Below, in pieces: positions 1 to 10,260 of a DNA stretch of 64,000 nucleotides; position 1 is the first letter of the stretch; every line of letters starts with the position of its first letter. A program made the translations under genes and the position numbers. The stretch is from assembly GCF_003314435.2 (NCBI RefSeq), contig NZ_QNVY02000006.1, positions 124,001 to 188,000 on the forward strand, given 5' to 3'. Source of the DNA: Flavobacterium petrolei (GTDB lineage Bacteria > Bacteroidota > Bacteroidia > Flavobacteriales > Flavobacteriaceae). The notes beneath the pieces were generated by a model. The model did not search any database and had not been told where the DNA came from. It worked only from the letters and a program-made list of their open reading frames with translations.

Positions 1-2335
1 CTGTAGCCTCAAAACCTTTGTTTTGTAATTTACCTGCATTTCTTAAAGACGAAGTAAATCCCATGGAAGCGTCACCTTGAACCGGTGTTATTAAATCTGT
101 TGTAACTACATCGTAGTAAGAAACATCTAATCCAACTCTTCTGTTGAATAAACTTAATTCTAAACCTACCTCTTTAGTAGTTTTTAACTCAGGTTTTAAA
201 TTAGGATTAGAAGCTGAGTTTGGTTGGCTATATCTAATATCACCTTGAAAAGGTGTGTCAGATACACCATCGAAAGATAATCTGTAAGGAGTAGTTGCAT
301 TTCCTGCTTGAGCCCAACCTCCTCTAATTTTACCGTAGTTTAACCAAGATAAATCTGTTAATTCTGAAAAAATGAAACTTCCAGTTAATGAAGCGTAATT
401 TACGCCTTCATTTACAGTACTAAACCAGTCGTTTCTATCAGTAGCTTCTAAAAATAGAAAGTCATCATAACCTAACGAAAGGAAGCCGTAAACACTATTT
501 GTTCTAGTTTTTTCTTCGTAATTTGTTGCTTGCGCAGCAGTCGCACTGTTTGATAAGTTGTAGATGTTAGGAAGGACTAATCCACCAACTGTAGCTCCAG
601 AAACTCTTGATAAATTGTAACTTCTTCTGTTAACACCAGCAAACGAGTTTAAACTGAATTTATCGAATTTTTTATCGTAATGTAAACGACCTTCATAATT
701 GAAATCAGTCAATGTTCTGGCACTAGTAGCGAAGCTAGAAGTAGCTTGAGAACCTATTGCAACTCTTTCATTGATGTTTAAAGAATAAGTATCTCCGTAA
801 ACGTTACCAACAGCATAAAAATCTGGAGTAAAGTTATAAGTGATTTTCCCATTTCCATATAATCTGTTTCTTGTATCAGCTGATGTGTTTTCGTTGATAA
901 TCCAATATGGATTATCAGAATAATTAGGAGTTGCATCGTCCCAAGCGATTCTGTTCCACGATCTTTGTGATCCATCAGATAATTTGTAATCTTTCAATTC
1001 ATTGTAATCTAATTGTCTTTGGCTCCACTGATAGAATTTTTGAGCTAAACCATTATCTCCATAACCAACTTCAGGTCTGTTAAAACCTCTTGTTTGAACA
1101 TACGTAACCATACCTTCAACTTTAAGTTTTTCACTTAATTTTGAGTTAGCATTGATAGAAAATGTATTTTTTGTTAAAGAAGAATTTGGAACTATACCTT
1201 CAGTTTTTTGATTAGCATAAGAGAATCTTACACCTGAATCTTGGTTTGATTTGGTAAATGACAATGAATTATTTCTTGTAATTCCCGTATTAAAGAATGA
1301 TTCAACACCATTTTTAGGTGCAATCCAAGCCTTTTCTTTTAAATAATCATTAGCAAATTCTGGATCAAATGCATTCCAAGGCAAATACAATAATGTTGGG
1401 TCATATTTAGGTCCCCAGCTTTCATCTGTGGCATAATCAGCTAAATTGTATGTTTTACCATTAATTACTTGATTTTCAAAAGTAGTTGAACTACCACCGC
1501 CATATTGATTTTGTAGTTTTGGAGCAATGTAAGCATTTTCAAATGTGATACCAGTGGTAAATGATATTTCAGATTTTCCACTACCTCTTTTTCCAGATTT
1601 TGTTGTGTATAAAATAGCTCCGTTACCTGCTCTACTTCCGTAAAGAGCTGCTGCAGGACCTCCTTTTAATACCGTTACTGATTCAATATCATCAGGGTTA
1701 ATGTCTGCTGATGCATCACCGTAATCTCTACCACCTGCTCCTCTTTGCGTGTTTGCAGTGTTGTAATTACCATTGTCTAATGGGATACCATCAATTACAA
1801 TTAAAGGTCTATTTTCTCCGGTTACCGATCCAATACCTCTAAGTACGATTCTTGTAGATCCTCCCATTGTAGATGGAGCAGTTACTTGTAAGCCCGCAAC
1901 GTTTCCTGATAAGGCAGAAACAGCATTGTTAGAGCCTCCTTCGTTCAATGTAGAACCTTTTACTTCTTGTGCAGCGTAGCTTAAAGATTTCTTTTCTCTT
2001 TTGATACCTAAAGCAGTCACTACAACTCCTTCAAGTTCCAGTGCGTCGTTTGCTAATTTGATATTTACCGTTGATGAACTAGCTGTCATTTCTTGGGTTT
2101 TCATCCCAATATAGCTAAATACCAATACTTGGCTTGGGGTTGCTTTGATAGAAAATTTTCCATCAAAATCAGTTTGTGTTCCAGTTTGTGTTCCTTTTAC
2201 TAATACACTCACACCTGGTAAAGGCATTCCTGCATTATCAGAAACAACACCTGAAACAGCTCTTTCTTGCGCAAAAGTAATTTGCGCTACTAGTACTAAT
2301 AGTAGTACTAAGAATCCATTAAACTTTAGTTTCAT
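1..2335 (-). CDS. SusC/RagA-family TonB-linked outer membrane receptor (C-terminus outside window)
   Basis: Outer-membrane receptor that imports a bound ligand (often a glycan or peptide) using TonB energy. The reverse strand starts with ATG at 2335-2333. It gives a signal peptide of about 22 residues ending TFAQ, then a carboxypeptidase-regulatory-like beta-sandwich (GVVSDNAGMPLPGVSVLVKG near residue 30), then a TonB plug domain with GNVAGLQV and RPLIVIDGIPLDN. The plug and the CPD-like domain are the SusC signature. A long beta-barrel follows, and the frame is still open at the window edge after 778 residues; family members usually run to about 1000. A SusD-type partner, if present, would lie downstream beyond the left edge. 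The substrate cannot be told from this sequence. Confidence 0.95.
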   Translation of the reverse strand, partial: MKLKFNGFLVLLLVLVAQITFAQERAVSGVVSDNAGMPLPGVSVLVKGTQTGTQTDFDGKFSIKATPSQVLVFSYIGMKTQEMTASSSTVNIKLANDALELEGVVVTALGIKREKKSLSYAAQEVKGSTLNEGGSNNAVSALSGNVAGLQVTAPSTMGGSTRIVLRGIGSVTGENRPLIVIDGIPLDNGNYNTANTQRGAGGRDYGDASADINPDDIESVTVLKGGPAAALYGSRAGNGAILYTTKSGKRGSGKSEISFTTGITFENAYIAPKLQNQYGGGSSTTFENQVINGKTYNLADYATDESWGPKYDPTLLYLPWNAFDPEFANDYLKEKAWIAPKNGVESFFNTGITRNNSLSFTKSNQDSGVRFSYANQKTEGIVPNSSLTKNTFSINANSKLSEKLKVEGMVTYVQTRGFNRPEVGYGDNGLAQKFYQWSQRQLDYNELKDYKLSDGSQRSWNRIAWDDATPNYSDNPYWIINENTSADTRNRLYGNGKITYNFTPDFYAVGNVYGDTYSLNINERVAIGSQATSSFATSARTLTDFNYEGRLHYDKKFDKFSLNSFAGVNRRSYNLSRVSGATVGGLVLPNIYNLSNSATAAQATNYEEKTRTNSVYGFLSLGYDDFLFLEATDRNDWFSTVNEGVNYASLTGSFIFSELTDLSWLNYGKIRGGWAQAGNATTPYRLSFDGVSDTPFQGDIRYSQPNSASNPNLKPELKTTKEVGLELSLFNRRVGLDVSYYDVVTTDLITPVQGDASMGFTSSLRNAGKLQNKGFEAT

Positions 2336-2419
2336 TTTATAATATTTTGAATTAGTCTCGCAAACTTCTTAATAATTTGTTAACTTTCCTAATATATAAA
2401 TCGATAATTTATGTTAATT

Positions 2420-4126
2420 CTAGAATTTAACATTATAGCTTATGTGAACCAGTGATTTTGAAATTTTGAATTGCTGATTTTTAGCAGTGCCATTTGCTAC
2501 GGCTAATTTTAGTAATCCATTTTTTGTTTGTAGTCCTACTCCAAGGCCTACGCCAATTAAGTTTTGGGTTTTATCACTTGTTTCTAAACCAGTTTTGTTT
2601 TTATAAAGGCAATAGTCAAGAATGGAATGAATGTAAAGATTTGAAGAAAGAATATATCTGTATTCTGTAAGAATAGATGTTATAAAATAGGCTTGAAGGC
2701 TATTTTCTGTAAATCCTCTAACGCTTTTGAATCCTCCAAAACGAAACAATTCGTTAATAATATAATTGCTGCTTCTCAAATAATAATTTTGGCTGTTAAG
2801 ATTTATTGAATTCCTTTTATTCAAATAAAGGGTATGTGTGGCTTGAATGTTTACGAAAAATTGCCTGTTTTCTGAGTTTTCAAATTTTATGTTACTATTT
2901 CTTTTTCCTATTCCTACGGATGTTAAAAATCTTGATTTTACTGGAAAAATATTATTGTTGCTATCTGGTTTTGTATGTTCAAAACTGGATGTTAAGTAAG
3001 AGTTATTGAAATCGCTAATCGAACTGTTGTTTGAGTTTTGTATGTCACTTGACTCTGTAGATTGGTATCCCAAATAAATTCTCGTGTTATAATTGGCAAA
3101 GTAGCTTAAATCAATGGCTGTTTTTGTGTTTTGAAAAGTTGTGTCTTGTCTGAATAATTGAATTTGCGCCTTTAATCCTATTGGGGTTTTTAGTAAATAA
3201 GGAATTTCAATCTGTGCTTTAAAAGTCTTCTGGTCGTTGCCGTCACTTTTCCAAAATATTGAAAGTTGTTCGCCGATAGCTAAAATATTTTCTAGCGTCA
3301 CATCTAAATATCCATTTAGGGTTAATTTGCTGTTTACATCGTTCGAGAAGCCTAAGAACCCATCAAATGTATTTGAATTCTTTTTTTCGAGATACACGAA
3401 AACTTTTGTTGTGTCGTTTGTGAATAGAATTTCAGGGTATTTTATTTGGTTTACAAATCCAAATTTATTGAAGTCACTGTAAATTTCTTCTACAGTTTTT
3501 TGGTTAAAAATGCTATTTTGATATTTCTTATTTACTTGTGTCAAATGTCCCTTAGGAAATTTATTGGATTGCGTATTATCTGAATATTGGATTATAAGAG
3601 AATTGAGTTTTCTTTTTTTGTTGGATTCGAATTTTAAGTCAGCATACAGAGTGTTATTGTCTCTTTTTATGTTTATTAGTTTTAGTGTTGCTAAAGCGTA
3701 CCCTTTTTGTTCTAATTTTTGTATTGTTTCTTTTAGGAATGAATCTGTATCAGGGTACGGTAATTCAATATTATTGTTTTTTTGGGTTAAGGTAATGGTG
3801 TTGTTTAATAATTCGTCGCTACCTATATATATATGAATAAATTTTATTTTTTTGCCTAAGTTTAATTTTGTGACATAACTCGAGTCATTTGCTTTGCGAA
3901 GATCAGAAAGGTTATTGTCAATGTATCCTATTTTTGAAAGTTTGCTTGATATTTCACTTATTTCATCCTGAATCGATTTTGTGTTTTTGTGTTTTCTAAG
4001 GTAAGATATCGAGTCGATTGTTCTTGTTTCAGATGTGGAGCCTCCAATTATTTGTAAGTATAAATTTTGAGCAGAAGAATTCTGTCCAAAAATCAAAAAT
4101 AAAAGAAAAAGGAAAGCTGTTTTCAA
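2420..4126 (-). CDS. D15/BamA-TamA-type outer membrane beta-barrel protein
   Basis: Predicted outer-membrane protein of 568 residues. It opens with a signal peptide of about 19 residues ending in NSSAQ. The N-terminal half looks like one or more POTRA-type modules (LIIQYSDN, then VEEIYSDFNKFGFV around residue 210). The C-terminal half is a beta-barrel rich in alternating aromatic and polar strands. It includes FRFGGFKSVRGF, which matches the xRGF-type lid-loop motif of the Omp85 superfamily, and ends in aromatic Phe as barrel proteins do. At 568 residues it is shorter than BamA (about 800), so a TamA-like or lineage-specific Omp85 role is more likely than the essential assembly factor. It is transcribed away from rpsL and lies 84 bases upstream of the SusC-like gene on the same strand. 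Confidence 0.85.
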   Translation of the reverse strand: MKTAFLFLLFLIFGQNSSAQNLYLQIIGGSTSETRTIDSISYLRKHKNTKSIQDEISEISSKLSKIGYIDNNLSDLRKANDSSYVTKLNLGKKIKFIHIYIGSDELLNNTITLTQKNNNIELPYPDTDSFLKETIQKLEQKGYALATLKLINIKRDNNTLYADLKFESNKKRKLNSLIIQYSDNTQSNKFPKGHLTQVNKKYQNSIFNQKTVEEIYSDFNKFGFVNQIKYPEILFTNDTTKVFVYLEKKNSNTFDGFLGFSNDVNSKLTLNGYLDVTLENILAIGEQLSIFWKSDGNDQKTFKAQIEIPYLLKTPIGLKAQIQLFRQDTTFQNTKTAIDLSYFANYNTRIYLGYQSTESSDIQNSNNSSISDFNNSYLTSSFEHTKPDSNNNIFPVKSRFLTSVGIGKRNSNIKFENSENRQFFVNIQATHTLYLNKRNSINLNSQNYYLRSSNYIINELFRFGGFKSVRGFTENSLQAYFITSILTEYRYILSSNLYIHSILDYCLYKNKTGLETSDKTQNLIGVGLGVGLQTKNGLLKLAVANGTAKNQQFKISKSLVHISYNVKF

Positions 4127-4163
4127 AGGAATATTTATTTAAATAAATGTAATGCAAATATCT

Positions 4164-4189
4164 ATGGTTTGTAATAAAAATCAAACCAT
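4164..4189. promoter_or_regulatory. Perfect 8-bp dyad between divergent genes
   Basis: ATGGTTTG and CAAACCAT form a perfect inverted repeat around a 10-base A/T spacer. It lies between the divergent Omp85-type gene and the rpsL promoter, about 35 bases upstream of the rpsL -33 box. It could be an operator or a leader hairpin for the minus-strand gene. No regulator can be named. Confidence 0.35.
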
Positions 4190-4223
4190 TAAATAATCTT
4201 ATTGAAAATTAATAGTTTAACGT

Positions 4224-4253
4224 TTGTAGAGTGAAAAATATTTTCTACATTTG
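4224..4253 (+). promoter_or_regulatory. Bacteroidota-type promoter of the str operon (rpsL)
   Basis: A -33 box TTG (4224-4226) and a -7 box TACATTTG (4246-4253) are separated by 19 bases. This matches the TTTG/TAnnTTTG consensus of the primary sigma factor in this phylum. The rpsL start codon is about 53 bases downstream. The leader carries no Shine-Dalgarno sequence, as is usual for the phylum. Confidence 0.8.
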
Positions 4254-4306
4254 CAACCCCGTAAAAAGCGGGAATTTAATATAATAAGAAATTTTTAGTA
4301 TTAATT

Positions 4307-4690
4307 ATGCCAACAATTCAACAATTAGTAAGAACAGGAAGAACTCAGATAACTAAGAAGAGTAAATCGGTTGCTTTAGATTCTTGTCCTCAAAGAAGAG
4401 GGGTTTGTACGCGTGTTTACACTACAACACCAAAAAAACCAAACTCTGCAATGCGTAAAGTAGCGCGTGTACGTTTGACAAATGGTAATGAAGTGAATGC
4501 TTACATCCCTGGTGAAGGACACAATTTACAAGAGCACTCGATAGTATTAGTTAGGGGTGGAAGGGTAAAAGATTTACCAGGAGTTAGATATCACATCGTT
4601 CGTGGTGCGCTTGATACGTCAGGAGTAGCAGGAAGAACGCAAAGAAGATCTAAGTACGGAGCTAAACGCCCAAAAGAAGCAAAAAAGTAA
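4307..4690 (+). CDS. rpsL: 30S ribosomal protein S12
   Basis: Protein of the decoding centre in the small subunit, 127 residues, the usual bacterial length. The conserved stretches [11 protein letters not shown] and [13 protein letters not shown] are intact. The lysines at residues 43 and 88, equivalent to the E. coli streptomycin-resistance positions, are unmutated, so the protein looks like a streptomycin-sensitive form. Asp89 follows, the residue methylthiolated by RimO in E. coli. First gene of an operon continuing into rpsG, fusA and rpsJ. The ATG is the only sensible start and lies just downstream of a good promoter. Confidence 0.98.
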
Positions 4691-4710
4691 TTTAAAAAGT
4701 TATTTCTTAT

Positions 4711-4730
4711 AGAGATGTAATTCATTACAA
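4711..4730 (+). promoter_or_regulatory. Small dyad in the rpsL-rpsG gap (possible S7 control region)
   Basis: TGTAAT-TC-ATTACA is a short perfect dyad in the 74-base gap between rpsL and rpsG. In E. coli, S7 represses its own operon by binding RNA in this same intercistronic position. The gap is long for this gene run, but the hairpin itself is small, so function is inference only. Confidence 0.3.
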
Positions 4731-4764
4731 CTGTATAATTATGACATTTTATTAAAAAAAAGAC

Positions 4765-5241
4765 ATGAGAAAAAGAGCGGCAAAGAAAAGACCACTTTTA
4801 CCAGATCCAAGGTTTAATGACCAACTGGTAACACGTTTTGTGAACAACTTAATGTGGGATGGAAAAAAATCGACAGCGTTTAAAGTATTTTATGATGCTA
4901 TTGACATCATTGAGTCTAAGAAACAAGATGCTGAGAAACCATCATTAGAAATTTGGAAAGATGCGTTGACTAATGTTATGCCTCACGTAGAAGTACGTAG
5001 TCGTAGAGTAGGTGGAGCTACATTTCAAATTCCAATGCAAATTCGTCCAGATAGAAAAATTTCTATGGCGATGAAATGGTTAATTCTTTATTCAAGAAGA
5101 AGAAACGAAAAATCTATGGCTCAAAGGTTAGCTTCAGAATGTTTGGCTGCGGCTAAAGAAGAAGGTGCTGCCGTTAAGAAAAGAATGGATACTCACAAAA
5201 TGGCAGAAGCTAATAAAGCTTTCTCTCACTTTAGATTTTAA
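4765..5241 (+). CDS. rpsG: 30S ribosomal protein S7
   Basis: Primary 16S rRNA-binding protein that nucleates assembly of the 30S head, 158 residues. The N-terminal MRKRAAKKR and the conserved VRSRRVGGATFQIP and AMKWLI segments identify it. It follows rpsL after a 74-base gap and precedes fusA by 10 bases, the standard str-operon order. The gap upstream is one of only a few long ones in this ribosomal run. In E. coli, S7 is the autogenous repressor of this operon, and the placement would suit the same role here. Confidence 0.98.
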   Translation: MRKRAAKKRPLLPDPRFNDQLVTRFVNNLMWDGKKSTAFKVFYDAIDIIESKKQDAEKPSLEIWKDALTNVMPHVEVRSRRVGGATFQIPMQIRPDRKISMAMKWLILYSRRRNEKSMAQRLASECLAAAKEEGAAVKKRMDTHKMAEANKAFSHFRF

Positions 5242-5251
5242 TTCATAAGAA

Positions 5252-7408
5252 ATGGCTAGAGATTTAAAATATACAAGAAACATAGGAATTGCTGCTCACA
5301 TTGATGCTGGTAAAACAACAACAACGGAGCGTATATTGTTCTATACAGGAAAATCACATAAAATTGGTGAAGTACATGATGGTGCTGCAACAATGGACTG
5401 GATGGCACAAGAGCAAGAAAGAGGTATTACAATTACTTCTGCAGCTACAACTTGTGAATGGAATTTTCCAACTACACAAGGTAAAGTTTTGCCTGAAACA
5501 TTGCCTTATCACTTCAATATTATCGATACTCCGGGACACGTTGACTTTACAGTTGAAGTAAACCGTTCTTTACGTGTTCTTGATGGTTTGGTTTTCTTAT
5601 TTAGTGCTGTTGATGGTGTTGAGCCTCAGTCTGAAACTAACTGGAGATTAGCAGATCAATACAGAGTTCCACGTATTGGATTCGTTAATAAAATGGATAG
5701 ACAAGGATCTAACTTTTTGATGGTTTGTCAACAAGTAAGAGATATGTTGAAATCAAACGCAGTTGCAATCACTTTGCCAATTGGTGAAGAAAATGATTTT
5801 AAAGGTGTTGTTGATTTGGTTAAAAATCAAGCTATAGTATGGCATGAGGAAGGTTTAGGAGCAACATATGATATTGTGCCTATCCCAGAAGATATGCTTG
5901 AAGAGGTTAAAGAATACAGATCGATTCTTATTGAAGCAGTAGCTGATTATGATGAGACTTTGCTTGAAAAATTCATGGAAGATGAAAACTCTATTACAGA
6001 GGAAGAAATCAACATTGCATTAAGAGCAGCTGTAATGGACATGGCTATTATTCCTATGATTGCTGGTTCTTCTTTCAAAAACAAAGGAGTTCAATTCATG
6101 TTAGATGCAGTATGTAAATATTTGCCTTCTCCAATGGATAAAGATGGTATCGAAGGAATTCATCCGGATGATGCTGATTTATTAGAAGAAGATCAAACTA
6201 AAATTTTGCGTAAGCCAGATGTTAAAGAGCCATTCGCCGCTTTAGCATTTAAAATTGCTACCGACCCATTCGTAGGTCGTTTAGCTTTCTTCCGTGCTTA
6301 TTCAGGACGTTTGGATGCTGGTTCTTATGTTTTGAACACACGTTCAGGAAATAAAGAAAGAATTTCTCGTATCTACCAAATGCACGCTAACAAACAAAAC
6401 CCAATCGATTATATCGAGGCAGGTGATATTGGGGCGGCAGTTGGATTTAAAGATATTAAAACTGGAGATACATTGTGTGATGAAAAGAACCCAATTATCT
6501 TAGAAAGTATGAAATTCCCTGCGCCGGTAATTGGTATTGCAATTGAGCCTAAAACTAAAGCTGACGTAGATAAAATGGGTATGGCTTTGGCTAAATTGGC
6601 TGAAGAAGATCCTACTTTTACAGTTAGAACAGATGAAGCTTCAGGTCAAACTATTATCTCTGGTATGGGTGAGCTTCACTTGGATATCTTAGTTGATAGA
6701 ATGAGACGCGAATTCAAAGTTGAAGTAAATCAAGGTGAGCCTCAAGTTGAATATAAAGAAGCTTTTACTAAGAAAGCACAACATAGAGAAACGTACAAGA
6801 AACAATCTGGGGGTCGTGGTAAATTCGGTGATATCGTATTTATTCTTGAACCAGCAGATGAAGTTGACGGTAAAGCTCCAGTTGGATTGCAGTTTGTAAA
6901 TGCAGTAAAAGGTGGTAACGTTCCTAAAGAATATATTCCATCAGTTGAAAAAGGGTTTAGAGAAGCTATGAAAACAGGTCCTTTAGCCGGATACCAAGTA
7001 GATAGTTTGAAAGTAACTTTATTAGACGGATCTTTCCATCCGGTGGATTCTGATGCACTTTCTTTTGAACTTGCGGCAAGAATGGGTTATAGAGAGGTAG
7101 CTAAAGCAGCTGGTGCTGTTATATTAGAGCCAATCATGAAAATGGAAGTGATTACACCAGAAGAAAACATGGGAGATATCGTAGGTGATATTAACCGTCG
7201 TAGAGGTCAGGTGAATGATATGGGTGATAGAGCTGGTGCTAAAACTATTAAGGCAGATGTGCCATTATCTGAAATGTTTGGATACGTTACTACGTTAAGA
7301 ACGCTTTCTTCAGGTAGAGCAACATCTACTATGGAATTTTCACACTACTCTGAAACGCCTTCTAATATTTCAGAAGCAGTTATCAAAAAAGCAAAAGGAA
7401 ACGCATAA
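5252..7408 (+). CDS. fusA: Elongation factor G
   Basis: Translocation GTPase of the cytoplasm that moves tRNA and mRNA after peptide bond formation and helps recycle ribosomes with RRF. It has 718 residues. G1 motif AHIDAGKT is at 15-22, G3 DTPGH at 92-96 and G4 NKMD at 146-149. The downstream domains II to V are intact, including [10 protein letters not shown] in domain III and [10 protein letters not shown] in domain IV. The length is typical for EF-G of this phylum. It lies 10 bases after rpsG and 11 before rpsJ. No tuf gene follows, unlike the E. coli str operon. Confidence 0.98.
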   Translation: MARDLKYTRNIGIAAHIDAGKTTTTERILFYTGKSHKIGEVHDGAATMDWMAQEQERGITITSAATTCEWNFPTTQGKVLPETLPYHFNIIDTPGHVDFTVEVNRSLRVLDGLVFLFSAVDGVEPQSETNWRLADQYRVPRIGFVNKMDRQGSNFLMVCQQVRDMLKSNAVAITLPIGEENDFKGVVDLVKNQAIVWHEEGLGATYDIVPIPEDMLEEVKEYRSILIEAVADYDETLLEKFMEDENSITEEEINIALRAAVMDMAIIPMIAGSSFKNKGVQFMLDAVCKYLPSPMDKDGIEGIHPDDADLLEEDQTKILRKPDVKEPFAALAFKIATDPFVGRLAFFRAYSGRLDAGSYVLNTRSGNKERISRIYQMHANKQNPIDYIEAGDIGAAVGFKDIKTGDTLCDEKNPIILESMKFPAPVIGIAIEPKTKADVDKMGMALAKLAEEDPTFTVRTDEASGQTIISGMGELHLDILVDRMRREFKVEVNQGEPQVEYKEAFTKKAQHRETYKKQSGGRGKFGDIVFILEPADEVDGKAPVGLQFVNAVKGGNVPKEYIPSVEKGFREAMKTGPLAGYQVDSLKVTLLDGSFHPVDSDALSFELAARMGYREVAKAAGAVILEPIMKMEVITPEENMGDIVGDINRRRGQVNDMGDRAGAKTIKADVPLSEMFGYVTTLRTLSSGRATSTMEFSHYSETPSNISEAVIKKAKGNA

Positions 7409-7419
7409 TCTTTAAGAAA

Positions 7420-7725
7420 ATGAGTCAAAAAATCAGAATAAAATTAAAATCTTACGATCACATGTTGGTAGACAAGTCTGCTGAGAAGATTGTAAAAACG
7501 GTAAAAAGTACCGGTGCAGTTGTTACAGGACCAATTCCATTACCAACTCACAAAAAACTTTTCACTGTTCTTCGTTCTCCACACGTAAACAAAAAAGCGA
7601 GAGAGCAATTTGAAGTAATGTCATACAAGAGATTAATTGACATTTATTCATCTTCATCTAAAACTATTGATGCTTTAATGAAACTTGAATTGCCAAGTGG
7701 AGTTGAAGTTGAAATCAAGGTTTAA
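7420..7725 (+). CDS. rpsJ: 30S ribosomal protein S10 (NusE)
   Basis: Small-subunit head protein of 101 residues that also acts as NusE in transcription antitermination. [15 protein letters not shown] at the N-terminus and the [16 protein letters not shown] loop are characteristic. It sits directly behind fusA, so here it belongs to the str transcription unit. A separate promoter precedes rplC, splitting what E. coli keeps together as the S10 operon. This S10 would be the natural partner of NusG and UpxY-type factors such as the one encoded at 43490. Confidence 0.98.
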   Translation: MSQKIRIKLKSYDHMLVDKSAEKIVKTVKSTGAVVTGPIPLPTHKKLFTVLRSPHVNKKAREQFEVMSYKRLIDIYSSSSKTIDALMKLELPSGVEVEIKV

Positions 7726-7773
7726 GTAGTTTAAGAGTAAAAAGGAACGCTGTTTTTAAGCGAAAAATATTTT

Positions 7774-7805
7774 TTTGGTTTGTGTGTAAATAAGTTATAC
7801 ATTTG
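7774..7805 (+). promoter_or_regulatory. Promoter in front of rplC
   Basis: TTTG (7774-7777) and TACATTTG (7798-7805) are 20 bases apart, matching the phylum consensus. The transcript would have a leader of about 70 bases ending in repeated TAATAAT-like sequence directly before the rplC ATG, with no Shine-Dalgarno. This lets rplC-rplQ be expressed independently of the str genes. Confidence 0.75.
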
Positions 7806-7879
7806 CACCCACTAAAAAAATAGGATTCGTTTAAAAGCTGCGTTCTATATTTATATTTAATAATTAATAATTAATAATT

Positions 7880-8497
7880 ATGTCTGGGTTAATTGGTAAA
7901 AAAATCGGCATGACTAGCATTTTCGACGAGAACGGGAAGAATATTCCTTGTACAGTAATCGAAGCTGGACCATGTGTTGTTACCCAAGTCAGAACCAAAG
8001 GTGTTGACGGGTACGAAGCGTTGCAACTTGGTTTCGATGACAAAAACGAGAAACATTCCACAAAAGCGGCTTTAGGTCACTTTAAAAAAGCGGGAACTGT
8101 AGCTAAGAAAAAAGTCGTTGAATTCCGAGATTTCGCAACAGAACAAAATTTAGGAGATCTAATTGATGTTTCTATTTTTTCAGAAGGAGAATTTGTAGAT
8201 GTACAGGGTGTATCTAAAGGTAAAGGTTTTCAAGGGGTTGTAAAACGTCACGGTTTTGGTGGTGTTGGTCAAGCAACTCACGGTCAACACAACCGTTTAA
8301 GAGCGCCAGGTTCTGTAGGAGCTTCTTCTTATCCATCTAGAGTATTCAAAGGAATGCGTATGGCTGGACGTATGGGAGGAGACAATGTAAAAGTTCAAAA
8401 CCTTAGAGTTTTAAAAGTAGTTGCTGAAAAGAACCTACTTGTTATAAAAGGATGTATTCCTGGATGTAACAACTCTTATGTAATCATTCAGAAGTAA
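7880..8497 (+). CDS. rplC: 50S ribosomal protein L3
   Basis: Large-subunit core protein, 205 residues, that helps start 50S assembly and reaches the peptidyl transferase centre. It opens [15 protein letters not shown]. The central loop with [15 protein letters not shown] carries the glutamine region that PrmB methylates in E. coli. [12 protein letters not shown] near the C-terminus is also conserved. First gene of the second ribosomal transcription unit. Its TAA stop shares one base with the rplD start, so the two are probably translationally coupled. Confidence 0.98.
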   Translation: MSGLIGKKIGMTSIFDENGKNIPCTVIEAGPCVVTQVRTKGVDGYEALQLGFDDKNEKHSTKAALGHFKKAGTVAKKKVVEFRDFATEQNLGDLIDVSIFSEGEFVDVQGVSKGKGFQGVVKRHGFGGVGQATHGQHNRLRAPGSVGASSYPSRVFKGMRMAGRMGGDNVKVQNLRVLKVVAEKNLLVIKGCIPGCNNSYVIIQK

Positions 8498-9126
8498 TGG
8501 AAGCAAAAGTATTAGATTTCAACGGAAAAGATACTGGAAGAAAAGTTCAACTTTCTGATTCAGTATTTGGTATAGAACCAAACAATCACGCAGTATACCT
8601 TGATGTTAAGCAATATCTTGCTAATCAAAGACAAGGGACGCACAAAGCTAAAGAAAGAGCTGAAGTAGCGGGAAGTACTCGTAAGATAAAAAAACAAAAA
8701 GGAACTGGTACTGCTCGTGCGGGTAGTGCAAAGAATCCATTGTTTAAGGGTGGTGGAACAGTTTTCGGACCAAGACCAAGAAGTTATTCATTCAAATTGA
8801 ATAAAAGCTTGAAACGTTTGGCTAGAAAATCTGCTTTCTCAATTAAAGCAAAAGAGTCGAATATTATCGTTCTTGCAGACTTTGAATTTGAAACGCCAAA
8901 CACTAAAAATTTCATTAACGTTTTGAAAGCTTTAGAGTTAGAAAATAAAAAATCCCTGTTTGTATTGGGTGATACGAATAAAAATGTATATTTGTCGTCA
9001 CGCAATTTAAAGGGCTCTAGCGTGGTAAGTAGCTTAGAATTAAGTACTTATGCTATATTAAACGCTAATAATTTAGTGCTTTTAGAGAGTTCTTTGGAGA
9101 TAATTGAAGAAAATTTAAGTAAATAA
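8497..9126 (+). CDS. rplD: 50S ribosomal protein L4
   Basis: Protein of 209 residues that lines the peptide exit tunnel. The long extended loop GTGTARAGSAKNPLFKGGG (about residues 70-90) is the segment near the macrolide site, and it looks wild type. In E. coli, L4 represses the S10 operon at both transcription and translation by binding the leader. Here the leader upstream of rplC is the corresponding place, but I see only weak structure in it. The start codon overlaps the rplC stop codon by one base. Confidence 0.98.
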   Translation: MEAKVLDFNGKDTGRKVQLSDSVFGIEPNNHAVYLDVKQYLANQRQGTHKAKERAEVAGSTRKIKKQKGTGTARAGSAKNPLFKGGGTVFGPRPRSYSFKLNKSLKRLARKSAFSIKAKESNIIVLADFEFETPNTKNFINVLKALELENKKSLFVLGDTNKNVYLSSRNLKGSSVVSSLELSTYAILNANNLVLLESSLEIIEENLSK

Positions 9127-9132
9127 TAGGAT

Positions 9133-9423
9133 ATGAGCATCATAATTAAGCCTATAGTAACGGAAAAAGTAACCAAAGAAAGTGAAGTTTTAAACCGCTT
9201 CGGATTCGTTGTTGACAAAAAAGCAAACAAAGTGCAAATTAAGAAAGCTATTGAAGCTGCTTATGGAGTAACTATTTTGAGTGTTAACACGATGAACGTA
9301 AGACCGGATAGAACTACAAAATACACTAAAAGTGGTTTAATCAGTGGAAAGACGAATGCAATCAAAAAAGCAATTGTTCAAGTACAAGAAGGAGAAACAA
9401 TTGATTTTTACAACAATATCTAA
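9133..9423 (+). CDS. rplW: 50S ribosomal protein L23
   Basis: Protein of 96 residues located at the tunnel exit, where it is the docking point for trigger factor and the signal recognition particle. The IIKPIVTEKVTK opening, the RFGFVVDKKANK stretch and VNTMNVRPD are standard L23 features. It is separated from rplD and rplB by 6 bases each, in the invariant L3-L4-L23-L2 order. Confidence 0.97.
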   Translation: MSIIIKPIVTEKVTKESEVLNRFGFVVDKKANKVQIKKAIEAAYGVTILSVNTMNVRPDRTTKYTKSGLISGKTNAIKKAIVQVQEGETIDFYNNI

Positions 9424-9429
9424 GATAAA

Positions 9430-10254
9430 ATGTCAGTAAGAAAATTAAAACCTATTACCCCAGGTCAGCGATTTAGAGTTGTGAATGGTTATGACGCCAT
9501 TACAACTGATAAGCCGGAACGCTCTTTGATAGCGCCGATAAAAAACTCTGGTGGTAGAAATAGTCAAGGAAAGATGACCATGCGTTATACGGGTGGTGGT
9601 CACAAGCAGAGATATCGTATTATTGATTTTAAACGTACAAAAGAAGGAATTCCGGCTACAGTAAAATCAATTGAATATGATCCAAATCGTACTGCATTTA
9701 TCGCTTTATTAGCTTATGCTGATGGAGAGAAAACGTATGTTATTGCTCAAAACGGATTGAAAGTTGGTCAGAAATTAGTTTCTGGTCCAGAATCTCAACC
9801 TGAAATTGGTAATACTTTACCTTTAAGTAGAGTTCCACTTGGAACTGTAATTTCTTGTATCGAATTGAGACCAGGTCAAGGAGCTGTAATCGCTCGTTCT
9901 GCTGGAACATTTGCTCAGTTGATGGCAAGAGATGGAAAATATGCTACAATTAAAATGCCTTCAGGGGAAACAAGATTGATCTTGTTGACTTGTTCGGCTA
10001 CAATTGGAGCGGTTTCTAATTCAGACCACCAATTAGTTGTATCTGGTAAAGCAGGTAGAACAAGATGGTTAGGAAGAAGACCTAGAACAAGACCTGTTGC
10101 AATGAACCCTGTCGATCACCCAATGGGTGGTGGTGAAGGACGTTCTTCTGGTGGACATCCACGTTCAAGAAATGGAATACCAGCTAAAGGTTATAGAACT
10201 CGTTCTAAGAAAAACCCGAGTAACAAGTATATCGTAGAACGTAGAAAGAAATAA
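9430..10254 (+). CDS. rplB: 50S ribosomal protein L2
   Basis: The largest and most conserved 50S protein, 274 residues, needed for subunit association and peptidyl transferase activity. [20 protein letters not shown] in the N-terminal part binds 23S rRNA. The [20 protein letters not shown] segment contains the histidine corresponding to the functionally critical residue near 229 in E. coli. Length and C-terminal basic tail are normal. Confidence 0.98.
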   Translation: MSVRKLKPITPGQRFRVVNGYDAITTDKPERSLIAPIKNSGGRNSQGKMTMRYTGGGHKQRYRIIDFKRTKEGIPATVKSIEYDPNRTAFIALLAYADGEKTYVIAQNGLKVGQKLVSGPESQPEIGNTLPLSRVPLGTVISCIELRPGQGAVIARSAGTFAQLMARDGKYATIKMPSGETRLILLTCSATIGAVSNSDHQLVVSGKAGRTRWLGRRPRTRPVAMNPVDHPMGGGEGRSSGGHPRSRNGIPAKGYRTRSKKNPSNKYIVERRKK

Positions 10255-10260
10255 TAAGAT

